64,000 bases of DNA. Source: Sepiola atlantica. Lineage: Eukaryota > Mollusca > Cephalopoda > Sepiida > Sepiolidae. Both the position numbers and the translations under genes were made by a program. Location of the stretch: the NCBI GenBank assembly GCA_963556195.1, contig OY744521.1, forward strand, positions 133,559,788 through 133,623,787, given 5' to 3'. Each line of letters begins with the position of its first letter. Positions within the stretch are counted from its first letter, which is position 1. The notes below the pieces were generated by a model. It searched no databases. It had not been told where the DNA came from and was given only the letters and a program-made list of their open reading frames with translations. Of this stretch, positions 22,554-36,976 are shown piece after piece.

Positions 22554-24172
22554 GATGATGATATAGGGAAAAGATATCATGCAAGCACAGATACATGTAG
22601 GGTAGACATGTTGGGAAGAAAAATAAAATAAAATGAAAAATAATGGCAGCGTCTTGCTGGACGTCCGTACTTGTTAGAGAATGAAAATGAGTGGGAGAAA
22701 AAAGGGGAAGGGTGGAGGGAGCAAGGACTACTGTGGCTGGCGATGAGAGAAAGAGGTGGGGGATGAGCAGGGGTAAAATGGATGGCAGAGAGAGATTGGA
22801 GGAAGAGGGGGAGGGGGTGTTTGACCAGATGGCTGTGGTCGAGATTGAAGGGGAAGAGTGAGTTGGAATGTTTGTGTGTGGGGGGTGTATGCAGGAAAAA
22901 AGGGGATGGGTAGAGAGGGAGGGGGGGCTGTGATTTTGGTGGATGGGCGAAAGTTATGGTCTTAGAGAGCGTTTGGAGAAAATGAGGGAATTTAAGAAGA
23001 GGTATGGGAGAAAATAGATGAGAGGGGGGGAAGAGGAAGGATTTGTCGTGATAGGGTGTGAAATATGTGAAATATTTGGAAAATGATAGCAATGAGTGAG
23101 GGATTGGAGTGGGTGGGGGAGGGGGGGGGTGATTGAAAGGGTTGGTGAGGAATATTTGAAATATTTGGAACATGAGAAAGTTTATTTGGACTGTAGTATT
23201 AAAAATGTGAGGGAAAAAAGTGAGGAAAAATAAGAGAAGATTCAGGGAGAAGAAGGAAGGGTGTGGGTGAATGGAAGAGTGTCATAAGGTTAGAGATGAA
23301 AATAAAAGTTAGCCATGATCAGGCAAAAGACTTTGTTCTGTGAGGATGATCTTGCTTATTAAGGGTGATAGGTTAAAGAAACCATTTCGCTGCTTGATGG
23401 TAGTGGATCATGGCTAACTTTTATTTTCATCTCTAACCTTATGACACTCTTCCATTCACCCACACCCTTCCTTCTTCTCCCTGAATCTTCTCTTATTTTT
23501 CCTCACTTTTTTCCCTCACATTTTTAATACTACAGTCCAAATAAACTTTCTCATGTTCCAAATATTTCAAATATTCCTCACCCACCCTTTCAATCACCCC
23601 CCTCCCCCACCCACTCCAATCCCTCACTCATTGCTATCATTTTCCAAATATTTCACATATTTCACACCCTATCACGACAAATCCTCCCTCTTCCCCCCCT
23701 CTCATCTATTTTCTCCCATACCTCTTCTTAAATTCCCTCATTTTCTCCAAACGCTCTCTAAGACCATAACGTTCGCCCATCCACCAAAATCACAGCCCCC
23801 CCCCCTCCCTCTCTACCCATCCCCTTTTTTCCTGCATACACCCTCCACACACAAACATTCCAACTCACTCTTCCCCTTCAATCTCGACCACAGCCATCTG
23901 GTCAAACACCCCCTCCCCCTCTTCCTCCAATCTCTCTCTGCCATCCATTTTACCCCTGCTCATCCCCCACCTCTTTCTCTCATCGCCAGCCACAGTAGTC
24001 CTTGCTCCCTCCACCCTTCCCCTTTTTTCTCCCACTCATTTTCATTCTCTAACAAGTACGGACGTCCAGCAAGACGCTGCCATTATTTTTCATTTTATTT
24101 TATTTTTCTTCCCAACATGTCTATACTACATGTATCTGTGCTTGCATGATATCTTTTCCCTATATCATCATC

Positions 24173-24203
24173 CTGATGAAGTCTTATAAATAAAGACGAA
24201 ACG
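24173..24203 (+). ncRNA. hammerhead-like core, palindrome right arm
   Basis: Plus-strand twin of the motif at 22522: CTGATGA 24173-24179, stem II GTCTT/AAGAC, GAAACG 24198-24203. It lies about 55 bp from the end of the PLE arm. Confidence 0.5.
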
Positions 24204-24287
24204 TTGATGTACACATAAAAAACATCCAGTTTTTGGTTTTCCTTTTTCATTTTACCATCACGTCGGATTACCTTCATCCTTCTCTTC

Positions 24288-24289
<2 letters not shown>

Positions 24290-24343
<54 letters not shown>
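24290..24343. repeat. (AT)n microsatellite
   Basis: AT array between the PLE palindrome and the foldback element. Confidence 0.95.
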
Positions 24344-24346
<3 letters not shown>

Positions 24347-24544
24347 TTTTTGAAATCTTACCAAAACATTCCGTACAGGAGCCCAAACACCACCACAAAA
24401 GATGTTTTCATTAAAAAATATTTATTTATCATTTTTAAAATTAATTTGAAAAATGATAAATGATTAATTTTTGAATGACAACTATTTTGTGGTGGTTTTT
24501 GGGCCCCTGAACGGAATGCTTTGGTAAGCTTTCCAAAAATCACA
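24343..24544. mobile_element. foldback/MITE-like element, about 200 bp
   Basis: Nearly the whole element is an imperfect hairpin. The left arm contains GATTTTTTGAAATCTTACCA and CCAAACACCACCACAAAA. The right arm has the inverse (TTTTGTGGTGG..., TGGTAAGCTTTCCAAAAATC). The AT-rich centre (ATTTATCATTTTTAAAATT / GAAAAATGATAAAT) also pairs. It is inserted at the edge of an AT array. No coding capacity. Confidence 0.75.
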
Positions 24545-24642
24545 TATAAATGTTCTGTTCCCTGTAATCGATTATCATCGAGCTTGTTTTTGTTGGAATA
24601 ATCCCGGTCTTTACTGAATACTCTTTTTTCTAAGAGAAAAAT

Positions 24643-24644
<2 letters not shown>

Positions 24645-24681
<37 letters not shown>
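24645..24681. repeat. (AT)n microsatellite
   Basis: AT array of about 36 bp. Confidence 0.9.
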
Positions 24682-24682
<1 letters not shown>

Positions 24683-25099
24683 TTACACACATGTATGCAC
24701 CCGAGAGAAAGGCTATGAGACTCTAAAATTGTTGTATTTGAACCGAGTTTCATGTAAGCAGTTATATAATATTTTATCGTTTTTATGTAGTAGACACTGA
24801 TATTCGATGATTCTGTACGCTTCCTGTATACATACGGAGCAGTCTGTGTCTAACGGTTTATCAGATTTCATCTTTTAAATCAATTGCTATTTGAGTATGA
24901 ATCCAATATTTTTATTTTTGAGATCCCACACATGAGTTGCTAGAGAAATGTTTTTAGACAGATGGCTTAAATTAAAAGGGAAGTTCACTAATACTCTCAC
25001 CCTTCTCTTTTTTCACTGCTGCCTTAATGGTAACCACTCAAAGCTTTCATATTCATTTCACTCTGTCACTGACTGACTACTCGCAGCATGGACCCTCGC

Positions 25100-25285
25100 C
25101 CAGTGCCCTTAGTCGCCACGGCTACAACTTTTCCTAATCAACCCATCATGTCAACCCAATATTTCGATGTACTTGCATGACATTTTTCTTAAAATTATCA
25201 TCCTGTGGAAGTCTTACAATGAGGACGAAATGTTGATGAATACATAAAAATATATCCTGGTTTTTCCTTTTTCATTTCCCATATA
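25100..25285 (+). other. diverged PLE terminal fragment
   Basis: Homologous to the outer end of the palindrome's right arm: CATGTCAACCC, ACTTGCATGACATTTTTCTT, ATCATCCTGTGGAAGTCTTA, GGACGAAATGTTGATG and a terminal TTTTTCATTTCCCATAT. The hammerhead core is mutated (CTGTGGA; GAAAT), so it is inactive. The Helitron at 25286 is inserted in the AT run that follows it. C/T-rich sequence back to about 24990 may be part of the same UTR. Confidence 0.6.
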
Positions 25286-26397
25286 TCTATATACTACTAA
25301 AAGTCTATGGGTCTTGTATGTTTGCAATCAGCTTTCAGCTTTCCGGTTTTCAACATCCGGTTGCGCATGCGTAAATAGCATCGTCTTCAAATCTGTTAAT
25401 CCAATTCCGTTGAACTCTTATTATTAACGAACGCATGAAATTTTTCATTCTGGAAATGTTTATATCGCTTTTAATATAAACAATTTCATTTAATTTCATC
25501 AAATAGTTTTTTTGTTTTCTTCACGGTAGGACTTCGTAAGGTCTGCCGCAGTTTCAAAAAAACTCCTCCCTTTTAAAAAACAAAAACAAACAAACAAAAA
25601 AACAACACACTCATTATTAGCGGGCGGTCAACGAAACCACCTCCCACTTTTCCTCACATAGATTTCACCACTCCTACTCCCTCTGTTTTCGTTACGTACG
25701 CGAGAAAGCCTGTTGTACTCCCTTCCTTTCTCAAATCGCCATTTGCACTGATTCTTTTTATTAAAGATGTTTAATATACCTCCATCATTCTTCTTTTTTT
25801 ATTTTCGTTTTTTTTAAACGTTTTAACGAACGCATGAAATTTTTCATTCTGGAAATGTTTATATCGCTTTATATATAAAACAATTACATTTAATTTCATC
25901 AAATAGTTTTTTTGTTTTCTCCACGGCTAAAAACATTCAACGGCAGGACTTTGTAAAGTCTGTCGCAGTTTCAAAAAAGCTCCACCCTTTTAAAAAACAA
26001 AAACAAACAAACAAAACAACAACAATCATTATTAATATCAATAGCGGCGGTGAACGAAACCACCTCCCACTTTTCCTCTCACAGATTTCACCACTCCTAC
26101 TCCCTCTGTTTTCGTTACGTACGCGAGACAGCCGGTTGTACCCCCTTCCTTTCTCACCTGTTCAGTGCATATTTACCTATAAGTATGGCCAACCACTTAT
26201 AATTCAGTAACTATAATTAAAAAAAAAAACAATTATAATAAACAGAACGACGCATAGAAATCTATCTATATTCTTCTTTAAACAATTACATTTAATTTCA
26301 TCAAATAGTTTTTTTGTTTTCTCCACAAGTGTCACGCACATACATGAATTCCATAGCTAATATAACAAACTGACCCAACGGGTCACGGGTGGTCTAG
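25286..26397 (+). mobile_element. non-autonomous Helitron, 1112 bp
   Basis: It begins TCTATATACTACTAAAAG after an A, and ends with a GACCC-AAC-GGGTC hairpin (26372-26384), nine bases, then CTAG (26394-26397) before a T. A 5' TC, a 3' hairpin followed by CTAG, and insertion between A and T are Helitron hallmarks. There is no Rep/helicase coding. Inside are two direct copies of a block of about 310-330 bp (25426-25733 and 25825-26156, offset 399) and a third short piece near 26280-26325. Confidence 0.8.
25426..26156 (+). repeat. internal tandem duplication of the Helitron
   Basis: Copies start at 25426 and 25825 with AACGAACGCATGAAATTTTT and run through CACCTCCCACTTTTCCTC to ACTCCCTCTGTTTTCGTTAC and CCTTTCTCA. 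Differences are small indels, for example extra sequence near 25930. Confidence 0.85.
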
Positions 26398-26399
26398 TA

Positions 26400-27500
26400 T
26401 ATATATATATGTCTACAATTTTTTTTCAGCTGGCCCGCAGTCAACACAAAAGTCCTTATTAGGGGAGTTTATATGGATAGGTTTTTGTTATTCCCTGTTT
26501 AATTGATGGTCAAATGTCACTATCATTATGAATATTGGTTTAATTAGTATTAGGGTTAGCATCATTGTAGTTGTTCCGTATAACGTTCTGTATTACCATA
26601 CATTTATAGACTACACTGTCATTTTTTGAAAGACCATTTACACGGCATTGATTCTTGTTATTACAGTTACAAAGAAAGTTTAATGGGATTAGGTTATATT
26701 TCCTTGGGATCAGACTTATTTTCACAAAGTGACAGCCTATTATTTTTTTTCAATTTTGGAAAAGTAGAGTAAGACATTTTTAGTCTTACTATATTAAAGC
26801 TTGCTATATTTTTGTGGAGCTTTCACATTACCCTCTGCAATTTTGAAGACTATTTCATGGTTTTTAGTGTGTATATTTTTACTGAAGTGTTAATTAACCA
26901 ATATACAGGAGGGTACACTGTATTTAGCAGTATTCGTTCTAGATCGACAAGGCGCTACGATATTTCTATTGTTATTCTGATTAGTGTTAATTCGGTCAAC
27001 TATGTTATTTATATTGTTGTTATATTTGTTGGGAGCTTTTTTATTTAATGGCATGGTGCGAGTGATAATATTTGAAGTATGGCCTCTAGATGTTTAACAC
27101 CATCACTATTGGCGATGTTTTCAGAAGATTTTAAATAGATAATGTTTTTTTGTAACCTGAATTACTAAAGACATCGTCATAGAATTGAGAATAATCTTAA
27201 AATATGAGTCCATTGGAAGATAGATTAGAAATTCATCTAGCGACAGTTGGCACTATCAAACTTATATGTTTGAGATAGTTTGTCCTCTTATCGACGTAAA
27301 ATAACACTAAGTTTGGTTTGTAGGTGGCTTCCTACGTTTCTAGTTAAAAGGTTTAGTGTTACGTCCAGGTAGTTTACAACTAATAAAAGTAAAATATGAA
27401 AATATCATTTGAATAAATTCAAAGTTTGGACAAAATAAGTGAAAACTAAATACTATACTACTGATGATTGAAATCATATTCTTTGTCTCTAAATGCAACA
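26400..27500 (-). pseudogene. PLE relic: end of RT and endonuclease start
   Basis: Minus strand, several frames. Around 27370-27330 lies VVNYLDVTLN and around 27170-27120 DDVFSNSGYKKTL, matching the C-terminal RT blocks VNYLDVTLNL and YxDALxxSGYK. Around 26720-26620 lies FLCNCNNKNQCRVNGLSK then DSVVYKCMVI, matching the Cys-rich CNCxNKxxCPLxG...VVYKA lead-in of a GIY-YIG domain. The YIG strand itself is not legible. This PLE type differs from those at 14.1 kb and 20.1 kb. Heavily decayed, and truncated by the Helitron/AT boundary near 26400. Confidence 0.55.
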
Positions 27501-30500
27501 CATAAGACGATGTGGGCGTTGTGGTAAGGTGCAAGTTTTTACATTGTTTAAAAATATTAAAACATTTAACTGTCTCCTTGTATTCTTTTATCAAGGTGAA
27601 CATTTGCTCAGATTGTCCAAAACTGGTCAATAAGTAGGTTTCATACCTATCCCGTACTCTATCTATTTCGTCTGGGTACATCTCAATATGTATCACACTA
27701 TTTCCTCCGCACTATTTCTACGGAATGTATTTTACAAAGCAAGGAAATTAAGAATACTGAAATTAATTCAAAGTTTTCTCCATGAAATCTGTTTTGTTTT
27801 ATTAATTGCATTATGGAAAACATTTGTCAGTTTTGAGAAGCAAACATGCGCACGTTTCTGTTATCATTTGTTTACATTTAAATATGACAGAATTAGTATA
27901 TAGTAGGTTTTTGTATGAAACGAAACTGATGTCAAGAAATAAATAGTTTAATAATTATGATGCAAACACATGTATTTCTTTATATAAAACCGGTAAAGCT
28001 GGTGAAGTATTGAAACTATTTTAGTAAGCCTAAGCTCTTAAGTTATGTAAGTTTAATGTTAAGATGTTATAAATGTGTGTAGCCGAGTTAAGTATTTTCA
28101 GAAATAAATTGAATCGAACTAAATTGTATTGTGCAGATAACAGTGGAAAAAGCTAGTCAAAATAAAACTTGATCTGACAGAAGCATCGCTATTTGGATAT
28201 CAGTCTGAGTGTCCGACTGATTGAATTTTAAATATTAGAAATAAGATACGGTTGCTAAACTGGTATTAAAGAGGAATATAACTATAATCCGATAACATTA
28301 GATTTATCTTGATGTGACAACTAGTGGTGTGCATTAATGTTTGTATTTCTATACAACATGAAAAGCCATTACTTTATAACACATATAGTTTTGTGAGTGT
28401 GCACTTGCTTTTGTGGGTATAACAAGCAACCCAGTGTGGAGTTTCATGATTATAGTCAGTGACTAAACAGTCAATGAGTTTTAAATGAAAAGAGTTTGAA
28501 GGGAAATGTCAAGTCAGTAATGTTATATACAAACCTTTGACTTATTTCTTTGTTCGTTTTAATACACATTCATTATGTTAAAGAGACAACCGTTGTTTAT
28601 AAACAAGTTTTTTCCTGTCAACTTGATCTACGAATGTATTAGCCACATTATTGAATTCTGCTATTCTCTTTTATTAAAAATTACATGTTTCTGATGAATA
28701 GCGGGTTAATTTACCTTTTAAATTCCTATTGATAGTATAGTTGTTAGCTAAATATCATTTTCAGTTCATATATTCAGGAACAAGGCGGATATGAGTTCAA
28801 AATATGTTATTGTTCGAAAAAATATATGTCGGTAGTTATTGTAATGTACGCGCTTTATTCTTTATTTTTCTTGTCGCTATAGGTAATAGTAAGGTAACTC
28901 CTCCTTAAGACATCTATTTTTTGTTGGTCATTATAATTTTATTATAAACGGCTGATATATATATATATATTGGCCATTGTATATTAAATGCATAGACTCA
29001 CTCGTCAAGCCACCGGTTTGGAACACTGCTTCCCGTTCATACTTTATATACGACATCCTCCTTTTCGTAAATTAGTTAGACATGGTTTTGATTCTGGGGC
29101 TTTAATTGTGTTAATAAATAGCTATGTTAACTGATACTTTGAAGTCATTGAGTTATTCGCGCCGTTCTTTTAGTGGCGAAAGCTTAATGAGGAAATGCCT
29201 CCAGTATCTATTTTTCATCGCTGAAAATCTGAAACCACTTTCTTTACCATACTGAAAAAAAAACTATCATCAACGGAAAACGTAGCAAACATAATGGAAT
29301 GATACACGTCTGCACAAATAACATTGTATTTGACATTCGTCAATATCCGCCTTCATGTGAACCCATATTTTCTTAAAGATTCGATCAATAACCATAATGA
29401 CGACCTGTGTTTGTTGCTATCCGTCTTTCTTTCGTTCGTCGGATTACTATTAACATGGTATTACAAGTGTTCGCTGAGGGCAAATTGGCAGAGATGCAGT
29501 TGAATAAGACGAATGATGATGATATATTAAATATATATTTCTCATGATATGAAAGTTGTGATTTCAATCCCTGCAGATGGTAATACATTTGTATGTTATT
29601 TTCGATTAAATCCAAGAATAAATCTTAGAAAACAATATCTCAAATAAAACTGGGGGTGTAAATAGTGCGTTATTTGAATATAATTATCTTTAAGTGTAAT
29701 ATATTTTTTAATCATTTGTAAATTTATTCCAAAAACGTTACATTTCCACTCGGTTATTTTTGACTGACCGCGTATTCTAGAAATACATATCCCTCAGTTT
29801 TCCATCGATTCTTTAGGGTTCACGAAAACACTGGCAACTAAAACAGTAGAATAAAGCACACCAAATGTATTAGTACTTCAGTAGATATTGTGATGATTGA
29901 CGACAATATCATTTTTGTATAACTCTCCGCCGGGCGAGAAGTAACTGCTCCGCGTAAGACTATACTTTGAGAACGGCTATCTCATTAGAAGTTCAATCAC
30001 AATACATCTGTACTCAAATATAACATATATACGCAGACATAGTTATAACAAGGATCAAAACACGTAACAAAAGATTAAAAAACTTAACAGATATAAAAAC
30101 TAAAAATACGTCGTTGACAAACATAATCTAAACCGTTAAGGGACCTTATTTAATTTGAAATCAATTCAAACTATTCGTTAGGTATCGAACCAAAATTAAA
30201 TATTCTTACTACATCTCCGTTTCAAATCGCGATAGTAATATTTACCATGATAATATTAACCACCTGTTGAATATTTCGAACTGAAACTTATTACTACATT
30301 CAAGTTTCCCTGGGTTGATTGAACAATTCAGGAATTGTCTTCGGGTTGTTAGATATTTGTTACCGTAAGTGAGGGTGTGTGTACATGTGTACGTATTAAC
30401 ACTAGATAGGCATATATTAATATCATGATTATAACTGAGAATTTTTGAAGGATATTTTGTATCGTTACATTTCGATATCGAGTAAATACTTTGGATGTAT

Positions 30501-30864
30501 TTCATATTAATTAGGCCATGAACTATTTGATTTGTTGTGTTTAGTAAATTTAGTTTAGTTTTCGATATATGTGTTTCATTTGCAGATTCCGTTACATTTT
30601 TTCCTTGTCATAACTATGTGTGCGTATATATGGCATCTGCATGTAGACATGTTCGTATTAACGAAACCTTAATAGAGTAACTATTCACAAATTTTAGTTT
30701 TACCCTCGACTTCTTTTGACTCACCCGGCGGATTGTTATACACAAATCATGTGTGAGCTCATCACAGTATTGTACGAAGAACGGATGCATTTAGTATATT
30801 TAGTATTTTAATTTTTCAGTGTTTTAGTGAAACTAACCGTTCTAATAGACGATTACACACACAC
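27501..30864. other. unassigned intergenic sequence
   Basis: No coding family, tRNA or repeat structure recognised. A short AT run at about 28958-28970 is the only simple repeat. Open frames up to about 120 codons look random. Confidence 0.4.
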
Positions 30865-30868
30865 ACAC

Positions 30869-30890
30869 ACTCACATATATATATATATAC

Positions 30891-30953
<63 letters not shown>

Positions 30954-30955
30954 TA
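30869..30955. repeat. (CA)n-(AT)n microsatellite
   Basis: A short ACACAC run (30855-30868) followed by about 85 bp of AT repeat. Confidence 0.9.
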
Positions 30956-31199
30956 GGTATGAAGCTGATAATTCCGAGGAAGGAGCAATGCTATGTTTAA
31001 ACCCGGAAGGTCAACGATAAGATGAACACAAATAAATACCATCAGACAGTATAAGTGTATAAATATCTGATGAATTTATTTAGATCTAAAATAATTTCAA
31101 ATGTAAAGCAGTAAATTGTAAAAAAAGCGACTTACTGCTAAATATTTTAAAATCCGGAATGATAAAACTTTAATCATGTCGAGAGTAACAATCTATCTT

Positions 31200-32412
<1,213 letters not shown>

Positions 32413-32623
32413 TGTGGACATACTTTGATTTAAGCAAACATACCAGAATTTAAAGGTAAACATAACAGAATTATATGCTTGATGATGTTATTTTAATTTT
32501 TCCAAATTTTCTAAAAAGAAGTTTTGTATTAAAAGCAAAAAAATGTATTATTTTGACATTTAACCTCCAAAAAAGTTAATATCGAGCAGTAAAATCCTGT
32601 TAGGATTTACAATGTTTGCTTAA

Positions 32624-32626
<3 letters not shown>

Positions 32627-32702
<76 letters not shown>
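32627..32702. repeat. (AT)n microsatellite
   Basis: About 75 bp of AT repeat. The sequence between 32410 and 32626, and from 32703 to 33262, shows nothing recognisable. Confidence 0.95.
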
Positions 32703-32706
<4 letters not shown>

Positions 32707-33261
32707 TAATACAATAAAAGATATAAGAGGCAACTACTATCTTTAATTAGTGAACATCCGGATAAAAATAAAGCTCAATATACTGAACAGAGCATTAATA
32801 GCAATAGATAAAGTGAAAGAATAGAATAGGGTGCGAATCAAATTTTATTACAGTTCAATGTTCAGGTAAACCTTTTCAAATTCCTTAACTCATGAGTTTT
32901 CAAAGAAATTATTGTCCACAGAGGACCATTACCGCAATGACATTACGGCAGGTAATACAAATTAAACTTTGAAAATATATAAAAAAATATATATCAAAAT
33001 ACATTACTTATATATAAAACATCAAATATATCGGCCAAAAACATATTTTATTGTAAACCTAAACAGTTCATCCAAGTCAACAAGTTTAAAATAGCTCCAG
33101 GCAAGATATCCAAGAGGTTGATTAAAAAAATTAAAAATGGTGAATTGTGGTAAAAAAATGCAAAAAGTTATCCAGGCGAGAAATGCGTTTCCTATCCATG
33201 CAGTAAATAGCCGTTAAACGTGTATTCAAGATACCCATTTAATACACTTTTCTTTTCACTG

Positions 33262-33262
<1 letters not shown>

Positions 33263-33340
<78 letters not shown>

Positions 33341-33540
33341 TATATATATATATGTGTATATATATATATATACATGTGTATGTATATATACGTATATATA
33401 TATATATGTGTATATATATAAATCTATATATGTATATATATATATATGTATACATATGTATATATACACATGTATATATATATATATGTATGTATGTATA
33501 TACACATACATGTATATGAATGTATATATGTATTGATATT
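33263..33540. repeat. compound (AT)n array
   Basis: Pure AT to about 33336, then AT with GTATAC, ATGT and CACATG variants to 33540. Frames of Tyr-Ile are artefacts. Confidence 0.95.
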
Positions 33541-33571
33541 TTGTATAGTTAGGCAACATTCCTTCTTTTAT

Positions 33572-33600
33572 ACATATCTGGTTGTTTCAACCAGATATGT
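33572..33600. repeat. perfect 13-bp hairpin
   Basis: ACATATCTGGTTG, TTT, CAACCAGATATGT: arms are exact reverse complements around a 3-base loop, lying between two AT arrays. Confidence 0.9.
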
Positions 33601-33632
33601 ATTCATATGAATATACATATATGTATATATAT

Positions 33633-33692
<60 letters not shown>
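33601..33692. repeat. (AT)n array
   Basis: AT repeat with a few GG and ATGA interruptions at its left end. Confidence 0.9.
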
Positions 33693-33696
<4 letters not shown>

Positions 33697-33699
33697 CAC

Positions 33700-33996
33700 G
33701 CACATTACATGTATATATTTGTTTTTTATGAAATTATACTATTATATTTATATTCAACCTACCAATTGATTTTTGGCATTTCAATGGTTCTCATGGTTAG
33801 GGACCTGGTTAAAGGGAGCAAATACACTCTTCACCTTTACCTATATATGAGGGGGTAGCCTCCTGTATACGCCTGGGATGATACCTTCAGCATTTCTAGT
33901 GTTATACTATATATATTCTGATCCAGGTAAAAGGGTGAAAGTTAAGAGAAGTAATCGGATGGTGTTCTATAGTCATCTGTTTCATTACTACTACTA

Positions 33997-34049
<53 letters not shown>

Positions 34050-36580
34050 CACACACACGTATTTGCACCTATACACACACTTGTGTAGTAATCATATTTT
34101 ATTTTCTAATTCCTCTTTGAAACGACATCTTATATGTACAGCTCATTGTAGATTGCACTTGCTTTATATTTCTTTAGTAGCATTTTTTTTATTTTCATTT
34201 ACCTTCAATGAATTATTGTACTATCAATTATGAACTGAAAAAACAACGTATTGCTTTCATCATTTCTTATGGCACAGAAAAAGAGAGATGATGTCCTCGA
34301 AAGTACTAAATTCATGAGTTCCAGTTACTCAGATGTCTTATCTATTCCCTAGTTGGCAATTTATTTTCTCGCCTTTACTTTATTCTCCCATATAGTAGCA
34401 ATAGCTGTTTGAACGCCGATCACGAGGAATTTCCACTGTAGTTGTTCAATATTGACGGAGGTTTATCTATGCAAACAGTTTTATACCACATCTTGCTTTT
34501 TGTTCAGCAAATCTTTTTTGACGTAACTATATGATATGATTCTTATGGCAAAAGGTCCCATCGCTTGGATTTAATGGGTATGTATTTCTCCTCTCAATCC
34601 ATTATAGATTATTTTAAGCTGAACTGAGTTGTGTTGCTATAAGTGGTGTAGGTCTTATCAGCATTTCTGTTAAGCCACTTAAAATTGACTACATTCTTTC
34701 TAGGTATGTCCTTGAAATTGCACTCTATAGACCCAATCTATGCAATTGTTCCGTTTTGTCGATGGCGGTTATGTATATACTATATTGAAGCTTAGCACTT
34801 CCCTTTTATTTCCACAGTTTTAATATAGGCCAAGATTCCGGTGCTTATTCCATTATTCATAATTATCTTATTTATTATAGAATTATTACCGCTTTCTATC
34901 GTTGAGACTAAATTAGTTCAGGTTTGAATGACAGTATAACTGTGTTTGTATAGATAGATTTACCAAATTTGCTATCCTGATTGAAGTTCTTCTCAATAAC
35001 TGTAAAATTGTTTTAATATGTTAGCATGTATATGCATGCCATAAGGCGATAGAACCAACTCTAACCTCTACGTCTGTGTTTCCCCCTAATGCTGACGTCA
35101 TTCGTTGTTGAGATCGAGGTTCACATAGGGTTCGGAATGATTATATCTGTCTTATTTGTATAGCTTCTCTTCATTTGTGTCCCGGGATTTCTCATACCAA
35201 TCTTAGAAGTAATTATGTGAGACGTGCTCCTATTTCTGGTGCTTATCCCACTCATAATAATCCACTCTAATATAACTTATATCACTGACGTATTCTTACC
35301 TGGCTAGAGCTTCATTGTTATATATTTTGTTATTATTGAATAATCGTTCATTAAAAAAGCTTGATGTTATCTTTGGCTGTTTACTCCAGTATATCATTCT
35401 TCACAGTGGATGTTTTTTTTAAATTATATTTAATGTAATATAGTGTACAATTGGGTGCATGGTATGGTTCATATGTGGTATTTTTTTAAATTTAGAATGA
35501 GGTTTAGAAAATGCACTACTCTATCGTTTATGTCTATACTTATTTTTAGTCCTAGGTTCTTAAAGAAGTTATGGTTTTTTTTTTAAAGCTCCAATTTCCG
35601 AGTTCGCAGAGAATAGTGCATCATCTTTATATAACCCGTCTAATACGTTGCACTTTATTGTAAAGCTCCTTCAGAATGTAAAGACTATCTAAGTCAATTA
35701 CCTACGCAGAGCTGGTGATTCCATAATTATATCTAATTTTCCTCCCTAGTTTCATCGCCCATAATTTATTATCATATAGAATCCACATTATTTTAGCTAA
35801 TATAATTGTGTCTATTTCTAGTCTGGTTAAATTTGTTGCTGTAAAAGAACATACCATGAGTTTTATCAAACAGTGCAGGAGATATAGAATACTATGTCAA
35901 ACATTAAGCAAACAACATACACTTGTCCTATGACGGCAACAAACTATGTGCTAACTTACAGCGGTGTGATATACATGGGAAGATTAGTTTAATTCTTTGG
36001 TTGTAATTGAACTCTTCTTTATGCTTCCTCAATGTAAATCTGGGTAATTTTGGAGTGTACACCTCTATGGTTTTATTGATGTTAATTGTTTTTATTATAT
36101 TTCTATATATAGAGACGGTTCACACTGTCTATTCTGTTATAAATAGGAACGTGTTGGATTAGCGTCGAGTGTATTTGGAGAAGAAAATGAGTTGTTAGTG
36201 TATAACACTAAGTTTAAACGGAAACATTTAAGAACATTCGTTCCTGTCTTTATAAACTAATTATGTAATTCGTTACGTGTGTTTACGACAGCATACGTAT
36301 TCTGCAAATACGCATTTCTATTCGTATGCATTTAGTTTAGTTGTCTGATTACATAATTGGAATGTTCCTGTGAGCCGTCGGTAGTTTATTTGAACGTGGA
36401 TACGTTTAATTATCTCTCACTCTTTTTTACTGGCCGTTAATCAAGAGTATTCTATTTACCGAAACATTCCGTATATGTTTTACACTATTTGATATAATTC
36501 GTTGTATCCTGAAGCATATGTGTATATATACAATATACACGGTGAGAAGCAAGCAAGATAACAACTAAATAATAGTTTTA
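33700..36580. other. unassigned intergenic sequence left of the nested stack
   Basis: Contains a short (AT)n at 34001-34040 with adjoining CA repeats. Otherwise AT-rich, with no recognised gene. Similar phrases (CCGGTGCTTATTCC near 34840; CTGGTGCTTATCCC near 35235) hint at an old duplication, too diverged to define. Confidence 0.35.
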
Positions 36581-36585
36581 GTAAT

Positions 36586-36842
36586 TGTAATAGTGACTTG
36601 TGAATTGTGTTTCTTTTTCTTCCGGGCAACACGTTTTTCCTTCTTTTAACCGTTGTATCCAAACGCATGCGAACTTCGTGACGTCTTCGACTCAACCCGC
36701 CCCGATCCAAAAAACACCGACTTTTATTTAGTATTTTTTGCCACACCTGATTTGCATAAGGCAACCTTCTCAGTCTCGTAATTTAATGGGCGTGGGTTCG
36801 CGCCTCGGTGTGACGACTGTCACCTTCCTTGCCGTCACTACA
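36586..36842 (-). repeat. Gypsy-2 3' LTR (257 bp)
   Basis: Read on the minus strand it begins TGTAGTGACGGCAAGG at 36842 and ends CACTATTACA at 36586. The TG...CA ends and the 5-bp duplication outside define it. A polypurine tract AGGGAGGAG (36843-36851) lies immediately upstream, as required for plus-strand priming. An AATAAA-like ACTAAATAAAAG lies inside. Confidence 0.85.
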
Positions 36843-36976
36843 CTCCTCCCTGATCTCATAATCACAAAGATGACACCTTGGCGGTCATCATTGCCGGGTG
36901 CTCCTTCACAAAAGTGGGGCTTCTTCAAAAGCGTTGGCTTCTTCGGGGGTGTGGGACTCTTCGGGGGCGCGGGCTT

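Noticed and set aside
22577..24149. Two mirror-image 198-codon Ser/Pro/His-rich open frames
   Set aside because: They are the two arms of the PLE palindrome read in opposite directions. The composition follows from a pyrimidine-rich UTR, and the homologous region at 19.6-20.0 kb has different indels.
27340..27696. 118-codon minus-strand frame as a separate gene
   Set aside because: Its C-terminal part overlaps, in another frame, a PLE RT block (VNYLDVTLN). The remainder matches nothing and looks like chance.
36640..36660. Alternative inner end of the Gypsy-2 3' LTR at GATACA (36654)
   Set aside because: The end at 36586 gives TG...CA termini and an exact 5-bp duplication GTAAT with the other side; the end at 36654 gives none.
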